A stretch of DNA of 64,000 nt from an uncultured Bacteroidales bacterium. Its GTDB lineage: Bacteria > Bacteroidota > Bacteroidia > Bacteroidales > Paludibacteraceae. The translations under genes were made by a program, and so were the position numbers. The notes under the pieces were generated by a model. It was not told the DNA's origin. It saw only the letters and a list, made by a program, of their open reading frames with translations, and made no database searches. The DNA is taken from assembly GCA_903911085.1 (NCBI GenBank), contig CAIWCC010000104.1, forward strand, positions 50,334 to 114,333. The letters run 5' to 3'. This document shows positions 53,011 through 63,290 of the stretch, in pieces (the first letter of the stretch is position 1; the number at the start of each line of letters is the position of its first letter).

Positions 53011-53952
53011 TTAAGGTCTTTTTGACCAATAAGTAGATAAACTTAAACCCGAAACGATGTGCCAAATACCCCACCAGGCCGTAATAAATAGCATTCCACC
53101 TAGTGCCATATCTTGTGGAAATATTTTTGTGTTAAACAATAAAACGAGACCTAAACCTGAATTTTGAATTCCAGTTTCAATTGTAATTGTTCGACGATCG
53201 CGTTTGGGAACTTTAAATAAGAATCCTAATAAGTAACCTGTCATGAAAGCTAAAAAGTTGTGAATTAATACAATGAAAAAAACATAGTAAATATATTTCA
53301 GAAAAAGTTCCAAATTATTAGCAAATGCCAAAACTATCATTACAATAAAAAAAACAATTGATAAATATTGGATAGGCTTTTTTAATTTCTCAGTTATTTG
53401 TGGAAAGTATTTTGCAAACAAAATTCCCAAAATAAGTGGAATACCCAATAAAATAAATACAGTTTCAAACATTTGAGAATTGTCAATTTCTAATGGTTGA
53501 AGATACTGTCCAGCTCTATTACTGATAAATTTCATGTAAAGTCCACCCCAAAATGCAAAGTTAAAGGGTGTTGATATAGTTGCTAATAAAGTAGTTGATG
53601 CTGTTAAACCAATTGATAATTCAGTATTACCTTTGGCATAAGAAGTCATGAAATTTGAAATATTACCACCAGGACATGCAGCAACTAAAATCATTCCCAT
53701 AGCTACCGTTGGTGTAATAAAATTACTTAAAATTAACACTAAAAGAAAGGTCATCAATGGTAGTGCAATTACTTGAGAAAATAAACCTACTATCGTAGAT
53801 TTTGGGTTTTTAATTAATACCGTAAAGTCCTTAAGTTTAAGATTTAATGCAACTCCAAACATTATGAAACCAAGTACTATATTGATGGTGTGCATACCAG
53901 CTGCTGCAAAATTTATTCTTATAGGATCTAATTGAAGTAGTGCTTCGTACAT
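53011..53952 (-). CDS. Bile acid:sodium symporter (BASS) family transporter
   Basis: Sodium-coupled organic anion transporter of 313 residues with about ten membrane helices. Family motifs seen are the FMIFGVALNLKLKDF region near the first helices, ACPGGNISNFMTSYAKGNTELS (the conserved CPGG.xSN Na-binding crossover) and ETGIQNSGLGLVLL (the E..xQN second crossover). Typical substrates range from bile acids to keto acids and pantoate; none can be chosen. A TATATTTG element at 54003-54010 is the likely promoter. Confidence 0.9.
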   Translation of the reverse strand: MYEALLQLDPIRINFAAAGMHTINIVLGFIMFGVALNLKLKDFTVLIKNPKSTIVGLFSQVIALPLMTFLLVLILSNFITPTVAMGMILVAACPGGNISNFMTSYAKGNTELSIGLTASTTLLATISTPFNFAFWGGLYMKFISNRAGQYLQPLEIDNSQMFETVFILLGIPLILGILFAKYFPQITEKLKKPIQYLSIVFFIVMIVLAFANNLELFLKYIYYVFFIVLIHNFLAFMTGYLLGFLFKVPKRDRRTITIETGIQNSGLGLVLLFNTKIFPQDMALGGMLFITAWWGIWHIVSGLSLSTYWSKRP

Positions 53953-54002
53953 CGTTTAATATTTTTTATTGTTAATTTGTGAAATGTAAATTCTTTAAAG
54001 TA

Positions 54003-54010
54003 CAAATATA
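54003..54010 (-). promoter_or_regulatory. -7 promoter element for the BASS transporter gene
   Basis: TATATTTG on the minus strand (CAAATATA on plus), 51 bp upstream of the start at 53952. Confidence 0.55.
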
Positions 54011-54083
54011 ATAAATTATTACTATCATCATGTTTATTTTAAAAATTTTGATTTAAAAATTTTTATATCAGCCCATTTTTATA

Positions 54084-54091
54084 TACTTTTG
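54084..54091 (+). promoter_or_regulatory. -7 promoter element for the cyclophilin gene
   Basis: TACTTTTG, an exact TAnnTTTG match, 49 bp upstream of the chosen ATG at 54140. Confidence 0.55.
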
Positions 54092-54139
54092 TAGAAGTAA
54101 ATTATGCTAATTGACTCATTTAATTGGTTTTTGAACTTC

Positions 54140-54961
54140 ATGAAAAGAAATTTATTATTGATTTTTATCACTATTATATTTATGTCATTTTCGTGCGCTA
54201 GTAGTAGCGAAACAGCTTCAGTTGTATCATTACAAACAAGTTATGGTAAAATAACTGTAAAATTGTATCCTGAAACAATCAAACATAAAGAAAATTTTTT
54301 GAAATTGGTAAATAAAGGATTTTACAATGGCTTATTATTTCATCGGGTCATTGCTGATTTTATGATACAAAGTGGTGATCCAAATTCTATTAAAGCTCAA
54401 AATGGCTCTTCTCTAGGTTCTGGTGATGTTGGTTATACTATTCCTGCGGAATTCATTTATCCTCAGTATTATCACAAAAGAGGTGCATTATGTGCTGCAC
54501 GACAAGGAGACCAAACTAATCCATTGAAAGCTTCATCAGGTTGTCAGTTTTATATAGTTCAAGGTCGAGTTTTTACTGAAATTGAATTAAACGAACTGGA
54601 AAAAAATGGCGCACAAAAAATTGAAGCAAAATTATTTCAAGAAATAGTAAATACAAAACAAGAGGAAATAAAAAAAATAAGAGCTGAACACAGTCAGGTC
54701 AAATTGGATGTTTTACGTGATTCGATTTTGGCTGAAGTAAGTAAGAAAATGAAAACAATCACAAGTTTTAAATTTACTGATAAACAACGACTTGATTATA
54801 AAACAATAGGTGGTACTCCACATTTAGATGGTAGCTATACTGTGTTTGGAGAAGTAATTGAAGGACTTGATATTGTTGAGAATATTTCAAAAACAACTAC
54901 TGGTTCTTCCGATAGACCTATTGAAGATATTAAGATATTAAAAGCTGAAATTGTAAAATGA
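54140..54961 (+). CDS. Cyclophilin-type peptidyl-prolyl cis-trans isomerase lipoprotein
   Basis: Predicted envelope PPIase. The frame is open from 54104; the ATG at 54140 begins the signal MKRNLLLIFITIIFMSFSC (lipobox FMSFSC), giving 273 residues. Cyclophilin blocks: TSYGKITVKLYPETIKHKENF, YNGLLFHRVIADFMIQSGDP, GALCAARQGDQTNPLKASSGCQFYIVQG, then GTPHLDGSYTVFGEVIEGLDIVE. About 70 residues (about 146-215) are inserted before the final strand and are helical and charged. This is a common Bacteroidetes form. It may fold exported proteins. Confidence 0.92.
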   Translation: MKRNLLLIFITIIFMSFSCASSSETASVVSLQTSYGKITVKLYPETIKHKENFLKLVNKGFYNGLLFHRVIADFMIQSGDPNSIKAQNGSSLGSGDVGYTIPAEFIYPQYYHKRGALCAARQGDQTNPLKASSGCQFYIVQGRVFTEIELNELEKNGAQKIEAKLFQEIVNTKQEEIKKIRAEHSQVKLDVLRDSILAEVSKKMKTITSFKFTDKQRLDYKTIGGTPHLDGSYTVFGEVIEGLDIVENISKTTTGSSDRPIEDIKILKAEIVK

Positions 54962-55049
54962 CTAGATGAATAATTTGATGAAAATTCATTTAAAAAAAAG
55001 TGTTTGAGATAGGTGCTGTGTTAAAAAAATAATCTTGAGATATTAACTG

Positions 55050-55057
55050 TATTTTTG
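55050..55057 (+). promoter_or_regulatory. -7 promoter element for the bifunctional nuclease gene
   Basis: TATTTTTG matches TAnnTTTG, 64 bp upstream of the ATG at 55122. The T-rich context makes chance occurrence likelier than for other elements. Confidence 0.4.
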
Positions 55058-55121
55058 CAGTTTATTTTAACTAATAGTTGCCAATTTATTAAAAGTAAAA
55101 TAAAATTAACATGTTTGTAAA

Positions 55122-55715
55122 ATGGAAATAGAGGTTAAATTATCAATCACAGGTTTAGTTTACAACAAATCAATTGTTGGGACTTATGGACTTGTTTTAA
55201 GTGAGGAGTTGGGTAATCGCCGATTTTCTGTTATGATTGGTGAGCCAGAAGCACAATCAATTGCGCTAAAAATTAACAACAAGAAGCCGCCTAGACCATT
55301 AACCCACGATTTAATTAAAAATCTTTTGACAGTTTTTGATTCAGAACTGAAGAAAGTTTTGATTTACGATATGGTGAATGATGTGTTTTTTTCAGAATTA
55401 CATATTTTAAAAGATAACAATATTATAATTGTAGATGCTCGCACATCTGATGCTGTTGCTTTAGCTGTTCGCTCTGAATGTCCAATTTACATCAAATCAG
55501 AAATTCTTGATATTGTGGGAGTTGAGGTTGAAGAAACTACTGAACATGTTGAAAAAAACGAAAAAGATTTGAGCAAAAACAATAATATGACTGTAAAAGA
55601 TTTTGATGATATGTCAATAGCAGAATTAGAAAGAATGTTGGAGATAGCAGTTCAAGAGGAAAAATATGAATTGGCAGTGAATATCAGAGATGCTATTAAA
55701 AATAAAGTCAAGTGA
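55122..55715 (+). CDS. Bifunctional nuclease (BFN/DUF151) family protein with UVR motif
   Basis: Protein of 197 residues. The N-terminal DUF151/BFN domain (about 1-135) has RRFSVMIGEPEAQSIALKI, RPLTHDLIKNLLTVFDSEL and DARTSDAVALAVRSECPIYI. A charged linker leads to a C-terminal UVR motif (about 160-197: IAELERMLEIAVQEEKYELAVNIRDAI), as in UvrB/UvrC-binding segments. This two-part form is common in Bacteroidetes. Plant and Mycobacterium relatives have nuclease activity; here activity is unproven. The nucleoside transporter gene follows 56 bp later. Confidence 0.88.
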   Translation: MEIEVKLSITGLVYNKSIVGTYGLVLSEELGNRRFSVMIGEPEAQSIALKINNKKPPRPLTHDLIKNLLTVFDSELKKVLIYDMVNDVFFSELHILKDNNIIIVDARTSDAVALAVRSECPIYIKSEILDIVGVEVEETTEHVEKNEKDLSKNNNMTVKDFDDMSIAELERMLEIAVQEEKYELAVNIRDAIKNKVK

Positions 55716-55771
55716 CTTGTATAGATAAATATATAAAAATCAAAACATAATTTCCATCAATAAAATTAGTC

Positions 55772-57028
55772 ATGAATATAAAATTTCGCTTGACCTTTAT
55801 GAGCTTTCTTCAATTTTTTGTTTGGGGAGCATGGTTAATTACAATTGCAAACTATTGGTTTGGTACAAAACAATGGGGGAGTAGTGAATTTGGTGCTATT
55901 TTTGCTACACTTGGTATATCATCCATATTTATGCCAACAATAACAGGAATCATTGCAGATCGTTGGGTAAATGCAGAAAAACTTTACGCAGGACTTCATA
56001 TATTAAGTGGATTAACTGTTTGTACATTGCCATTGGTAAATGATCCAAACACATTTTTTTGGATAATGCTGCTTGCAATGTGTTTTTATATGCCTACAAT
56101 TTCATTGTCAAATTCCATCGCATTTAATGCATTAAAAAGTGCAAAGTTTGATGTAGTAAAAGTATTCCCACCAATTCGTGTTTGGGGTACCATTGGATTC
56201 ATTGTAGCAATGTGGGTTACAAACTTGACTGGTAACAAAGCGACTGTAAATCAGTTCTATATATCTGCATTCGCTTCGTTTGTATTAGGAGTTTATTCAT
56301 TTACACTTCCAAAATGTGCACCTCAACTGCAAAACATAGCAAATTCTTCAATTGTCAATACACTGGGACTAGATGCATTTAAATTATTTGCAAATTACAA
56401 GATGGCTCTATTCTTTATTTTTTCTATGCTTTTGGGTGCCGCTTTACAATTAACAAATATGTATGGTGATGTTTATTTAGATGACTTTAGAAAAATTCCA
56501 GAGTATACTAATTCGTTTGTTGTACAATATTCAACAATCATTATGTCAATTTCTCAAATTTCGGAAACCTTGTTTATACTTGCAATTCCATTTTTCTTGA
56601 AAAAGTTTGGTATTAAAAATGTAATGCTAATAAGCATGTTTGCATGGGTTTTGCGTTTCGGATTATTTGCTTTTGGTAATCCAGCCGAAGGATTATGGAT
56701 GATAATTTTATCATGTATAGTATACGGAATGGCATTCGATTTTTTCAATATTTCAGGATCACTTTTTATAGAAACAGAAACCGATTCAAAAATGCGCTCA
56801 AGTGCTCAAGGATTATTTATGATGATGACTAATGGATTTGGAGCTATAATAGGCAGTTTAATAAGTGGTTACGTTATTCAGAATTTTTTCACTAATGATA
56901 ATGGATCAAAAGATTGGCAGCCAATTTGGCTTACTTTTGCTTTATATTCTATGATTGTTGCCATATTATTTGCACTATTTTTTAAACATAAACACGACCC
57001 TAACAATTTATCTAAAATAAAACATTAA
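55772..57028 (+). CDS. Nucleoside permease (NupG-like MFS transporter)
   Basis: Proton-coupled nucleoside importer of 418 residues with about twelve membrane helices. The start MNIKFRLTFMSFLQFFVWGAWLITI and GTIGFIVAMWVTNLTG are typical of the nucleoside:H+ symporter family, as are PTITGIIADRWVNAEKL after TM2 and the later FNISGSLFIETETDSKMRSSAQGLFMM block. It lies between the BFN-family gene and aspS; the 46-bp gap to aspS suggests a shared transcript. It would feed nucleosides to the salvage enzyme encoded by udk. Confidence 0.9.
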   Translation: MNIKFRLTFMSFLQFFVWGAWLITIANYWFGTKQWGSSEFGAIFATLGISSIFMPTITGIIADRWVNAEKLYAGLHILSGLTVCTLPLVNDPNTFFWIMLLAMCFYMPTISLSNSIAFNALKSAKFDVVKVFPPIRVWGTIGFIVAMWVTNLTGNKATVNQFYISAFASFVLGVYSFTLPKCAPQLQNIANSSIVNTLGLDAFKLFANYKMALFFIFSMLLGAALQLTNMYGDVYLDDFRKIPEYTNSFVVQYSTIIMSISQISETLFILAIPFFLKKFGIKNVMLISMFAWVLRFGLFAFGNPAEGLWMIILSCIVYGMAFDFFNISGSLFIETETDSKMRSSAQGLFMMMTNGFGAIIGSLISGYVIQNFFTNDNGSKDWQPIWLTFALYSMIVAILFALFFKHKHDPNNLSKIKH

Positions 57029-57074
57029 TATAAAATGCTTCAAAAGAAAATTAAAGATATTAACACAATAAATT

Positions 57075-58841
57075 ATGTTTAGAACACACACTTGTGGCGA
57101 ACTACGCCAAACCAATGTAGGCCAACAAACAACTTTAGCTGGATGGGTACAGCGCATTAGAAGAATGGGCGGAATGACTTTTGTGGATATTCGTGATCGT
57201 TATGGATTGACACAATTAGTTTTAAATCAAGATGTAAATGCCGAATTGTTCGATAAAGCAAATAAGCTTGGTCGTGAATTTGTAATTCAAGTAACAGGCG
57301 ATGTTGCACTGCGTAGCAATATTAATCCAAATATGGAAACTGGTGATATTGAGATTCTTGTGTTTGATTTAAAGATACTAAATGAATCAAAAACTCCACC
57401 ATTTACAATTGAAGATAATACTGATGGTGGCGATGATATCCGAATGAAGTACCGCTATTTGGACTTGAGACGTAATTCTGTTAGATCTAATTTAGAATTA
57501 AGACATGCCATTGCATTTGAAACACGACGTTACTTAGATAAAATGAGTTTTTTGGAAGTAGAAACGCCTGTTTTAATAGGTTCTACACCTGAAGGTGCTC
57601 GTGATTTTGTAGTTCCTTCAAGAATGAATCTTGGACAATTCTATGCATTGCCACAATCGCCGCAATTGTTCAAACAATTACTAATGGTTTCTGGTTTTGA
57701 TCGCTATTTTCAAATTGTGAAGTGTTTTAGAGATGAAGATTTACGTGCTGACCGTCAGCCTGAATTTACTCAAATTGACTGCGAAATGGCATTTGTTGAC
57801 CAAGAAGATGTATTGAATATCTTTGAAGGGATGATGAAACACCTTTTCAAGTTTGTAAAAAACATTGAATTCGCCGATGCATTCCCACGCATGACATGGG
57901 CAGATGGTATGAAATACTATGGTTCTGATAAACCAGACATTCGTTTCGAGATGAAGTTTGTGGAGGTGAAAGAAGTGGTTTCGGGTCATAATTTTGTTGT
58001 TTTTGATTCGTCTCCTTATGTAGCAGGTATCTGTGCCACTGGTTGCGCTGGATATACCCGCAAACAATTGGACGAATTGACCGATTTTGTTAAGCGTCCA
58101 CAAATAGGAGCGAAGGGTTTGGTTTACATTCGTTGCGAAGCGGACGGAACATTCAAGTCGTCGGTAGACAAATTCTATGCTCCGGAAGACCTTAAACTGA
58201 TTGCCGCTCAGTTCAATGCACAACCAGGGGATTTAATTCTCTTGATGTCCGGCGAAATGAGAAAAACCCAGAAAGCATTATGCGAATTGCGTTTAGAAAT
58301 AGGAGCTAGGTTAGGACTTCGCGACAAGAATGTGTTTGCACCATTGTGGATTATCGATTTCCCATTGTTTGAATATGACGAAGAAACAGACCGCTATTAT
58401 GCTATGCACCACCCATTTACTTCTCCTATGCTGGAAGATTTACCATTGTTGAAAACCAACAAAGGAGCAGTTCGTTCCAACGCCTATGACATGGTGGTAA
58501 ATGGTGTTGAGTTGGGTGGAGGTTCTATTCGTATTCACGACCGTGCAGTACAACAAGAGATGTTTCATCACCTTGGTTTTACGCCTGAAAAAGCTGAAGC
58601 ACAGTTTGGATTCTTAATGAGTGCATTCCAATATGGTGCACCGCCTCACGGTGGGTTGGCCTTTGGTTTGGACCGTTTGGTATCATTATTTGCAGGTTTA
58701 GATAGTATTCGCGATTGTATTGCATTTCCGAAGAACAATTCAGGACGAGACGTAATGATGGATGCACCAGCTGTATTGGACCAATCGCAATTGGATGAAT
58801 TGAATTTGGAAATAAAACCTCTGACCACTAAAGGGGAATAA
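57075..58841 (+). CDS. aspS: Aspartyl-tRNA synthetase
   Basis: Class IIb aminoacyl-tRNA synthetase charging tRNA-Asp. The 588-residue product has an N-terminal OB anticodon-binding domain (about 1-105: [24 protein letters not shown]), motif 1 ([20 protein letters not shown]), motif 2 ([21 protein letters not shown]) and motif 3 ([19 protein letters not shown]). The bacterial GAD insertion lies between motifs 2 and 3 (about 285-420). Length matches the bacterial type. It ends at a strong terminator. Confidence 0.97.
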   Translation: MFRTHTCGELRQTNVGQQTTLAGWVQRIRRMGGMTFVDIRDRYGLTQLVLNQDVNAELFDKANKLGREFVIQVTGDVALRSNINPNMETGDIEILVFDLKILNESKTPPFTIEDNTDGGDDIRMKYRYLDLRRNSVRSNLELRHAIAFETRRYLDKMSFLEVETPVLIGSTPEGARDFVVPSRMNLGQFYALPQSPQLFKQLLMVSGFDRYFQIVKCFRDEDLRADRQPEFTQIDCEMAFVDQEDVLNIFEGMMKHLFKFVKNIEFADAFPRMTWADGMKYYGSDKPDIRFEMKFVEVKEVVSGHNFVVFDSSPYVAGICATGCAGYTRKQLDELTDFVKRPQIGAKGLVYIRCEADGTFKSSVDKFYAPEDLKLIAAQFNAQPGDLILLMSGEMRKTQKALCELRLEIGARLGLRDKNVFAPLWIIDFPLFEYDEETDRYYAMHHPFTSPMLEDLPLLKTNKGAVRSNAYDMVVNGVELGGGSIRIHDRAVQQEMFHHLGFTPEKAEAQFGFLMSAFQYGAPPHGGLAFGLDRLVSLFAGLDSIRDCIAFPKNNSGRDVMMDAPAVLDQSQLDELNLEIKPLTTKGE

Positions 58842-58861
58842 GACAACTTAAATACAAAGAA

Positions 58862-58904
58862 AATCAAAAGCCACTAAACTAATTGTTTAGTGGCTTTTGA
58901 TTTT
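58862..58904. terminator. Bidirectional terminator aspS / yjdM
   Basis: AATCAAAAGCCACTAAAC at 58862-58879 pairs perfectly with 58885-58902 (18 bp) around TAATT. Flanking A- and T-runs serve both converging genes. Confidence 0.9.
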
Positions 58905-58941
58905 GCTCCAAAAACTATTAATTTTAGACTACCAACATACA

Positions 58942-59283
58942 TCATCCTTTTTTCAAAAAACAACATTTTAGGACAAAACTGGTGCCATCTATCTTACAAT
59001 CAACTTCATCGTGGTTGTCTGTGAGGCGGATACTTTTCACTTTTGTGCCACGTTTCAGTACCAATGACGAACCACGAACTTTTAAATCCTTTATCAGCGT
59101 AACACTGTCATTGTTTAATAATTCAGTACCATTGCTGTCTCTGGGCGTTTTATCCTCTAATAAATCATCGTTTTCTACATTGTTAAACTCATGACTGCAA
59201 TCTGGACAAACATATAACATGCTTGATGAGTCAAAGTAAGTATTTTCCATTCCACACTTGGGGCATTTGGGTTCGTTATTCAT
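58942..59283 (-). CDS. yjdM: PhnA/YjdM family zinc-ribbon protein
   Basis: Small cytoplasmic protein of 113 residues. The N-terminal zinc ribbon has CPKCGMENTY and VCPDCSHEF (two CxxC pairs). The C-terminal PhnA domain has LNNDSVTLIKDLKVRGSS, LKRGTKVKSIRLTDNHDEVDCKIDG and ends FVLKCCFLKKG. It was once named for phosphonate use, but no phosphonate gene is nearby and the function is unsettled. Its promoter is TTTG-N20-TACTTTTG at 59309-59340. Confidence 0.92.
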   Translation of the reverse strand: MNNEPKCPKCGMENTYFDSSSMLYVCPDCSHEFNNVENDDLLEDKTPRDSNGTELLNNDSVTLIKDLKVRGSSLVLKRGTKVKSIRLTDNHDEVDCKIDGTSFVLKCCFLKKG

Positions 59284-59308
59284 TTATTGGTTTTTATTGT
59301 TTGAACGA

Positions 59309-59340
59309 CAAAAGTACAGTTTTCAACTTAAAGAAGCAAA
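59309..59340 (-). promoter_or_regulatory. Promoter of yjdM
   Basis: On the minus strand TTTG (59337-59340), 20-bp spacer, TACTTTTG (59309-59316), 25 bp upstream of the start. Confidence 0.65.
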
Positions 59341-59459
59341 TTATCATTTATCATTTTTCAGTTTTCAAATTGGAAGAAGTCAATAGTAATGACATTGTAT
59401 TAACACTCTATTTTACATAATATATATTATAGGAAAATTGCATTGATTTATTCTGAGAG

Positions 59460-60149
59460 TTAATTATCTAATTTAAATCTATTTACGCGCATTATCACTT
59501 TTGAATCATTTAATTCACGTAAAGCATCGGTAGCAATCCATTTTGCTGATTTTGAACCTTGATTATATATACGTTCAGCAGTATCAATAGCCATTAAACG
59601 TAAAATTTCATTTCGTTTGCCAATTTGACGCAAAGCCCAATTAATGGATTTACGAACAAAATTTCGATTATCCCATGCTTCTCTTTCAATTATGTCAAAA
59701 AAATGAAAGAATAATTTATCTTCCGATTTTTTTCCTTGAAAAGCCAATTTGCACATTAATGTAAAAGCTGTTCTTTTAATAAATTCTTCATTGCGTGTTG
59801 AATACTCATCAATTTTGGAAAATACAAATGGTGTTTGAACCAATAAATCTGCGGTTTGATCACACATATCCCATGAATCAAAGTCATTTACCCAAGAATC
59901 AAATTGAATTTCTGTCATTTCTTTGGCATTTGCAATCATTGAAGCCAATAATCTAGCCTCATGTATTTCGGTTTCCCAAAGCTCTAATGCTAATTTATGA
60001 TCTATTCCAATTGTTTTTGCAAGTTTTCTAATTAATGGTACTTTTACACCTAGTGCCTTTGAGTCATTAATACCAAAATGTGCCAACTTAGCTAGATGAT
60101 CAGCTGTAGAAAGTAATTTCAATTCATCAATTAAAAACGAAACATCCAT
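59460..60149 (-). CDS. DNA alkylation repair protein (AlkD-like HEAT repeats)
   Basis: Predicted DNA glycosylase-fold protein of 229 residues built of HEAT-like helical repeats. Family blocks: FGINDSKALGVKVPLIRKLAK, the HEARLLASMIANAKEMTEIQFD segment, VNDFDSWDMCDQTADLL (the conserved DxWD motif), FIKRTAFTLMCKLAF and WDNRNFVRKSINWALRQIGKRN near the C-terminus. AlkD removes N3/N7-alkyl purines; some relatives in Bacteroidetes lack activity. It lies 36 bp after capA and is probably the last gene of the pyrK-pyrD-capA group. Confidence 0.88.
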   Translation of the reverse strand: MDVSFLIDELKLLSTADHLAKLAHFGINDSKALGVKVPLIRKLAKTIGIDHKLALELWETEIHEARLLASMIANAKEMTEIQFDSWVNDFDSWDMCDQTADLLVQTPFVFSKIDEYSTRNEEFIKRTAFTLMCKLAFQGKKSEDKLFFHFFDIIEREAWDNRNFVRKSINWALRQIGKRNEILRLMAIDTAERIYNQGSKSAKWIATDALRELNDSKVIMRVNRFKLDN

Positions 60150-60185
60150 AAATGACCAAAAATAATTGTTTATATAGTACCTTTT

Positions 60186-61289
60186 TTATTCAAAAACATC
60201 AAAATTACTCAATCTAAACTTGGTTAGTTTATCGAAATAAAGTAAACTGTTTTTATCGGACTGATTGATAGGATATTTTATAGATTTTTTCAAATAATCT
60301 GTTGTAGGAATCAAATGGTATTGAAAAACCTTATTTAAAACACCTTTATAAACATATACAGGTAAGAATGAAGTTTTTATAATATGCTTCGATTTTGTTC
60401 CAATTTGTACTTTTACCATTATGCCACCATCTGTATTGGGCTGTCGTTGATTTGATATTGAATTTCCTAAAGAATAAAAAACAGGAACTTTATTACTATC
60501 ATTACCAATTAGATAATCAGCATTTTGTACAACATGAGGATGACCGCCAATTATCAAATTTATTCCATTTCTAGTAAAAAAGTTGGCATATTTTTTTTGA
60601 AAATCATTAGATTGAAGTTCATATTCTGTTCCCCAATGAACAGTCATTACAATAAAATCGACGCCTTTTGCTTTAACTTTTAGAATATCATTTTTTATTT
60701 GAATGCTGTCCAGATAATTTACTATGTTTGGCAATAAAGGTTTATAAGCATTTGTACCATAAGTGCAATTTAGAAATGCAATTTTTACACCCTTTTTCTC
60801 GATTACTAATGGATAAATACTGTCTCGCTGTGTTTTATCTATATAACTTCCTGCAAATAACAGATTACGATTTTTAATTACATTTATAGTACGCTCTAAG
60901 CCTTTTTTACCACAATCTAAAGCATGATTATTTGCAGTAAGTATAATGTCGTAACCAGCAGTTTTCAAGCCATCAAGCAACGCATCTGGACTTGAGAAGT
61001 TGGGATAACCACTGAATGGTTTTCCTGCTAAAGGAACTTCTAAATTTACAATAGCAATATCTGTCGATTCAATATATTTTCTTACATTTTGAAAACAAAT
61101 ATCGTAATTAAATAATTTTGTTTTGGGATTATAAGCTGCCTTAAATTGAGGTGAATGCCCCATTATATCGCCCGCAAATATTAATGATAATGTGTCTTCA
61201 TTATTTTCGTAAACATTTACTTCATTTTTACTAAACAAAAAATTACAAAAAAGGAACAACGAGCAAAACAATATCAAATACTTTTTCAT
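60186..61289 (-). CDS. CapA family protein (metallophosphatase-like)
   Basis: Secreted protein of the CapA/PgsA family, linked to poly-gamma-glutamate or capsule synthesis. The frame is open from 61349 and would overlap pyrD by 20 nt; the ATG at 61289 begins a signal peptide (MKKYLILFCSLFLFCNFLFS), giving 367 residues. Metallophosphatase-like blocks are FAGDIMGHSP, NLEVPLAGKPFSGYP, the LTANNHALDCGKKGL segment, MTVHWGTEYEL and IIGGHPHVVQNADYL. There are no pgsB or pgsC genes here, so the substrate is unclear; many Bacteroidetes have stand-alone copies. Confidence 0.88.
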   Translation of the reverse strand: MKKYLILFCSLFLFCNFLFSKNEVNVYENNEDTLSLIFAGDIMGHSPQFKAAYNPKTKLFNYDICFQNVRKYIESTDIAIVNLEVPLAGKPFSGYPNFSSPDALLDGLKTAGYDIILTANNHALDCGKKGLERTINVIKNRNLLFAGSYIDKTQRDSIYPLVIEKKGVKIAFLNCTYGTNAYKPLLPNIVNYLDSIQIKNDILKVKAKGVDFIVMTVHWGTEYELQSNDFQKKYANFFTRNGINLIIGGHPHVVQNADYLIGNDSNKVPVFYSLGNSISNQRQPNTDGGIMVKVQIGTKSKHIIKTSFLPVYVYKGVLNKVFQYHLIPTTDYLKKSIKYPINQSDKNSLLYFDKLTKFRLSNFDVFE

Positions 61290-61329
61290 ACCTATCAAAT
61301 ATAGAAAATTAAAATGAAGTGTATATTCA

Positions 61330-62241
61330 TTAGATTTCCATTGCTCCAATTATTTCAGTTACATTTTTATAACCATGACGATTAAGATACTCATCTATTC
61401 CATCAATAACTTTAATTGTAACAGTTGGATCAATAAAATTTGCAGTTCCAATTTGGATGCCAGAAGCTCCAGCAAGCATAAATTCAATGGCATCAGTTGC
61501 ATTCATTATTCCACCAAGTCCAATAACAGGAATTTTTACAGCTTGAGCTACTTGATAAACCATACGAAGCGCAATTGGTTTTACAGCTGGTCCAGATAAT
61601 CCACCAGTAATAGTTGATAAAATTGGTTTTCTCTTCTCAGCATTAATTGCCATACCGAGTAAAGTGTTTATTAGAGATACGGAATCAGCTCCTTCTGCTT
61701 CAACAGCCAATGCAATCTCAGAAATTGAAGTTACATTTGGCGAAAGCTTTACCATTAAGTCTTTTTTATATACTCTTCGCACTTCTCTAACTACTTGAGC
61801 AGCAGATAAACAGCTTGTTCCAAAAGCCATTCCACCCTCTTTTACATTGGGACAAGAAATGTTTAATTCGATACCAGGTATAGCATCTAGCTCATTTAGT
61901 ATTTCAGCGGCTTCAATATAGTCTTCAATGATAGAACCAGACAAATTCACAAGTATATTTGTATCGATGTTCTTTACGGTTGGATAAATATTTTTAACAA
62001 AATATTCAACACCCTTATTTTGCAGTCCCACAGCGTTTAGCATGCCAGAAGGGGTCTCAGCCATACGTGGATATGGGTTGCCTTGACGTTCGCGAAGAGT
62101 TGTTCCTTTCACAATTATACCGCCAATTCGCGATATGTCCATGAAGTCTGAATACTCGCTACCATAACCAAAAGTACCCGATGCAGTGAGCACTGGGTTT
62201 TTCAATTGTAATTTTCCAATTTTGATATCTAAATTTGCCAT
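61330..62241 (-). CDS. pyrD: Dihydroorotate dehydrogenase class 1B, catalytic subunit
   Basis: Oxidises dihydroorotate to orotate with FMN, in complex with PyrK. The 303-residue product begins [30 protein letters not shown]/orotate residues are in [26 protein letters not shown] and [19 protein letters not shown], where the loop Cys after the TS (CLSAAQVV) is the catalytic base typical of class 1[22 protein letters not shown] closes the barrel. Its start overlaps the pyrK end by 13 nt, showing tight coupling. Confidence 0.95.
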   Translation of the reverse strand: MANLDIKIGKLQLKNPVLTASGTFGYGSEYSDFMDISRIGGIIVKGTTLRERQGNPYPRMAETPSGMLNAVGLQNKGVEYFVKNIYPTVKNIDTNILVNLSGSIIEDYIEAAEILNELDAIPGIELNISCPNVKEGGMAFGTSCLSAAQVVREVRRVYKKDLMVKLSPNVTSISEIALAVEAEGADSVSLINTLLGMAINAEKRKPILSTITGGLSGPAVKPIALRMVYQVAQAVKIPVIGLGGIMNATDAIEFMLAGASGIQIGTANFIDPTVTIKVIDGIDEYLNRHGYKNVTEIIGAMEI

Positions 62242-63005
62242 TTCAACTTTGTAATATTAAAAACAGGTCCTTCGGTACATACACATACATGTCCTTGGAT
62301 TGTATCAGTTACGCAACATAAACAAGCACCAATTCCACATGCCATGGTGTTTTCAAGAGAAACTTCGCAAATAGCGTTTATTTTCGCTGCATACGAAGCA
62401 ATTGCCTTCATCATGGGTGTTGGTCCACAGGTATAAATATAATCGAAATTTGAGGCTCTTAGGACTGAATGCTGGGTAACAAATCCTTTTTCTCCTAGAG
62501 AGCCATCTTCGGTTGTTATAAATACATTTCCGAATCGTTCATATTCACAAAGCTGCAAAATATCAGTTGATGATCTTCCACCAATTAGAAAATTAACGTC
62601 AAAACCTAAACTTTTCAAATGTGCTCCTAAATAAAGTAATGGTGCCACACCACAACCACCTCCAACAAGTAATAACTTTGCTTCTGAATTGGTAGGTATA
62701 GAATAGCTATTTCCTAAGGGAAGCAGTAAATTTACGATTTCTCCAACTTTCAAATCAGCCATTTTTTTTGTTCCATCTCCAATTATTTGAATAAGTAACC
62801 ATAACTCATTTGTTTCGTAATCTACAAAATGAATTGATATTGGACGTCGTAAAAATACCGTTGACGAACCATCTACGCGTATTTCAGCAAATTGACCAGG
62901 TAGAATCTCAGGAAGTTTATCGTGCGACGTGAGAATAAGTAAGGCATATTGGTTACTAAGACTTATGTTTTTTTTAATAACCAAATCAAGCATGAATTTC
63001 TTCAT
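62229..63005 (-). CDS. pyrK: Dihydroorotate dehydrogenase electron transfer subunit
   Basis: FAD/2Fe-2S subunit passing electrons from PyrD to NAD. The frame is open from 63032; the ATG at 63005 ([17 protein letters not shown]) is preferred, giving 258 residues. The FAD site has [12 protein letters not shown]; the NAD part has [22 protein letters not shown] and [15 protein letters not shown]. The C-terminal 2Fe-2S cluster cysteines lie in [15 protein letters not shown] and [13 protein letters not shown] canonical promoter precedes it at 63068-63097. The pair pyrK-pyrD leads into capA and alkD. Confidence 0.95.
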   Translation of the reverse strand: MKKFMLDLVIKKNISLSNQYALLILTSHDKLPEILPGQFAEIRVDGSSTVFLRRPISIHFVDYETNELWLLIQIIGDGTKKMADLKVGEIVNLLLPLGNSYSIPTNSEAKLLLVGGGCGVAPLLYLGAHLKSLGFDVNFLIGGRSSTDILQLCEYERFGNVFITTEDGSLGEKGFVTQHSVLRASNFDYIYTCGPTPMMKAIASYAAKINAICEVSLENTMACGIGACLCCVTDTIQGHVCVCTEGPVFNITKLKWQI

Positions 63006-63067
63006 CGAACATTTTTTTTTGAGAATTAACATTGATATTTATACATAAAATGCATTGTTTTCAAATG

Positions 63068-63097
63068 CAAAATTACACAAATATCTCGACATGACAA
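63068..63097 (-). promoter_or_regulatory. Promoter of the pyrK-pyrD operon
   Basis: On the minus strand TTG (63095-63097), 19-bp spacer, TAATTTTG (63068-63075), 62 bp upstream of the pyrK start. This is the closest match to the canonical spacing in the window. Confidence 0.7.
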
Positions 63098-63290
63098 GAA
63101 AAATAAATACGCTCCAAATACGAACAATTTAAAATGAAATAAAAAAGGCTCGAGTAGTTTATTTTTTTAGAACATATTACCTGACAATGTCTTTGATAGA
63201 CAAAATAAATTAACACAGTAATAGTGGTGATTTTTATAAATACAAAATTTCAACATCAAATTTAGGTTTGATAAAAATCAACATTTTTTT

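Noticed and set aside
57741..58223. 160-codon minus-strand open frame
   Set aside because: Antisense to the conserved core of aspS; no recognisable domain.
58942..59283. Phosphonate metabolism suggested by the PhnA name
   Set aside because: The family name is historical, and no phosphonate-degradation genes are present.
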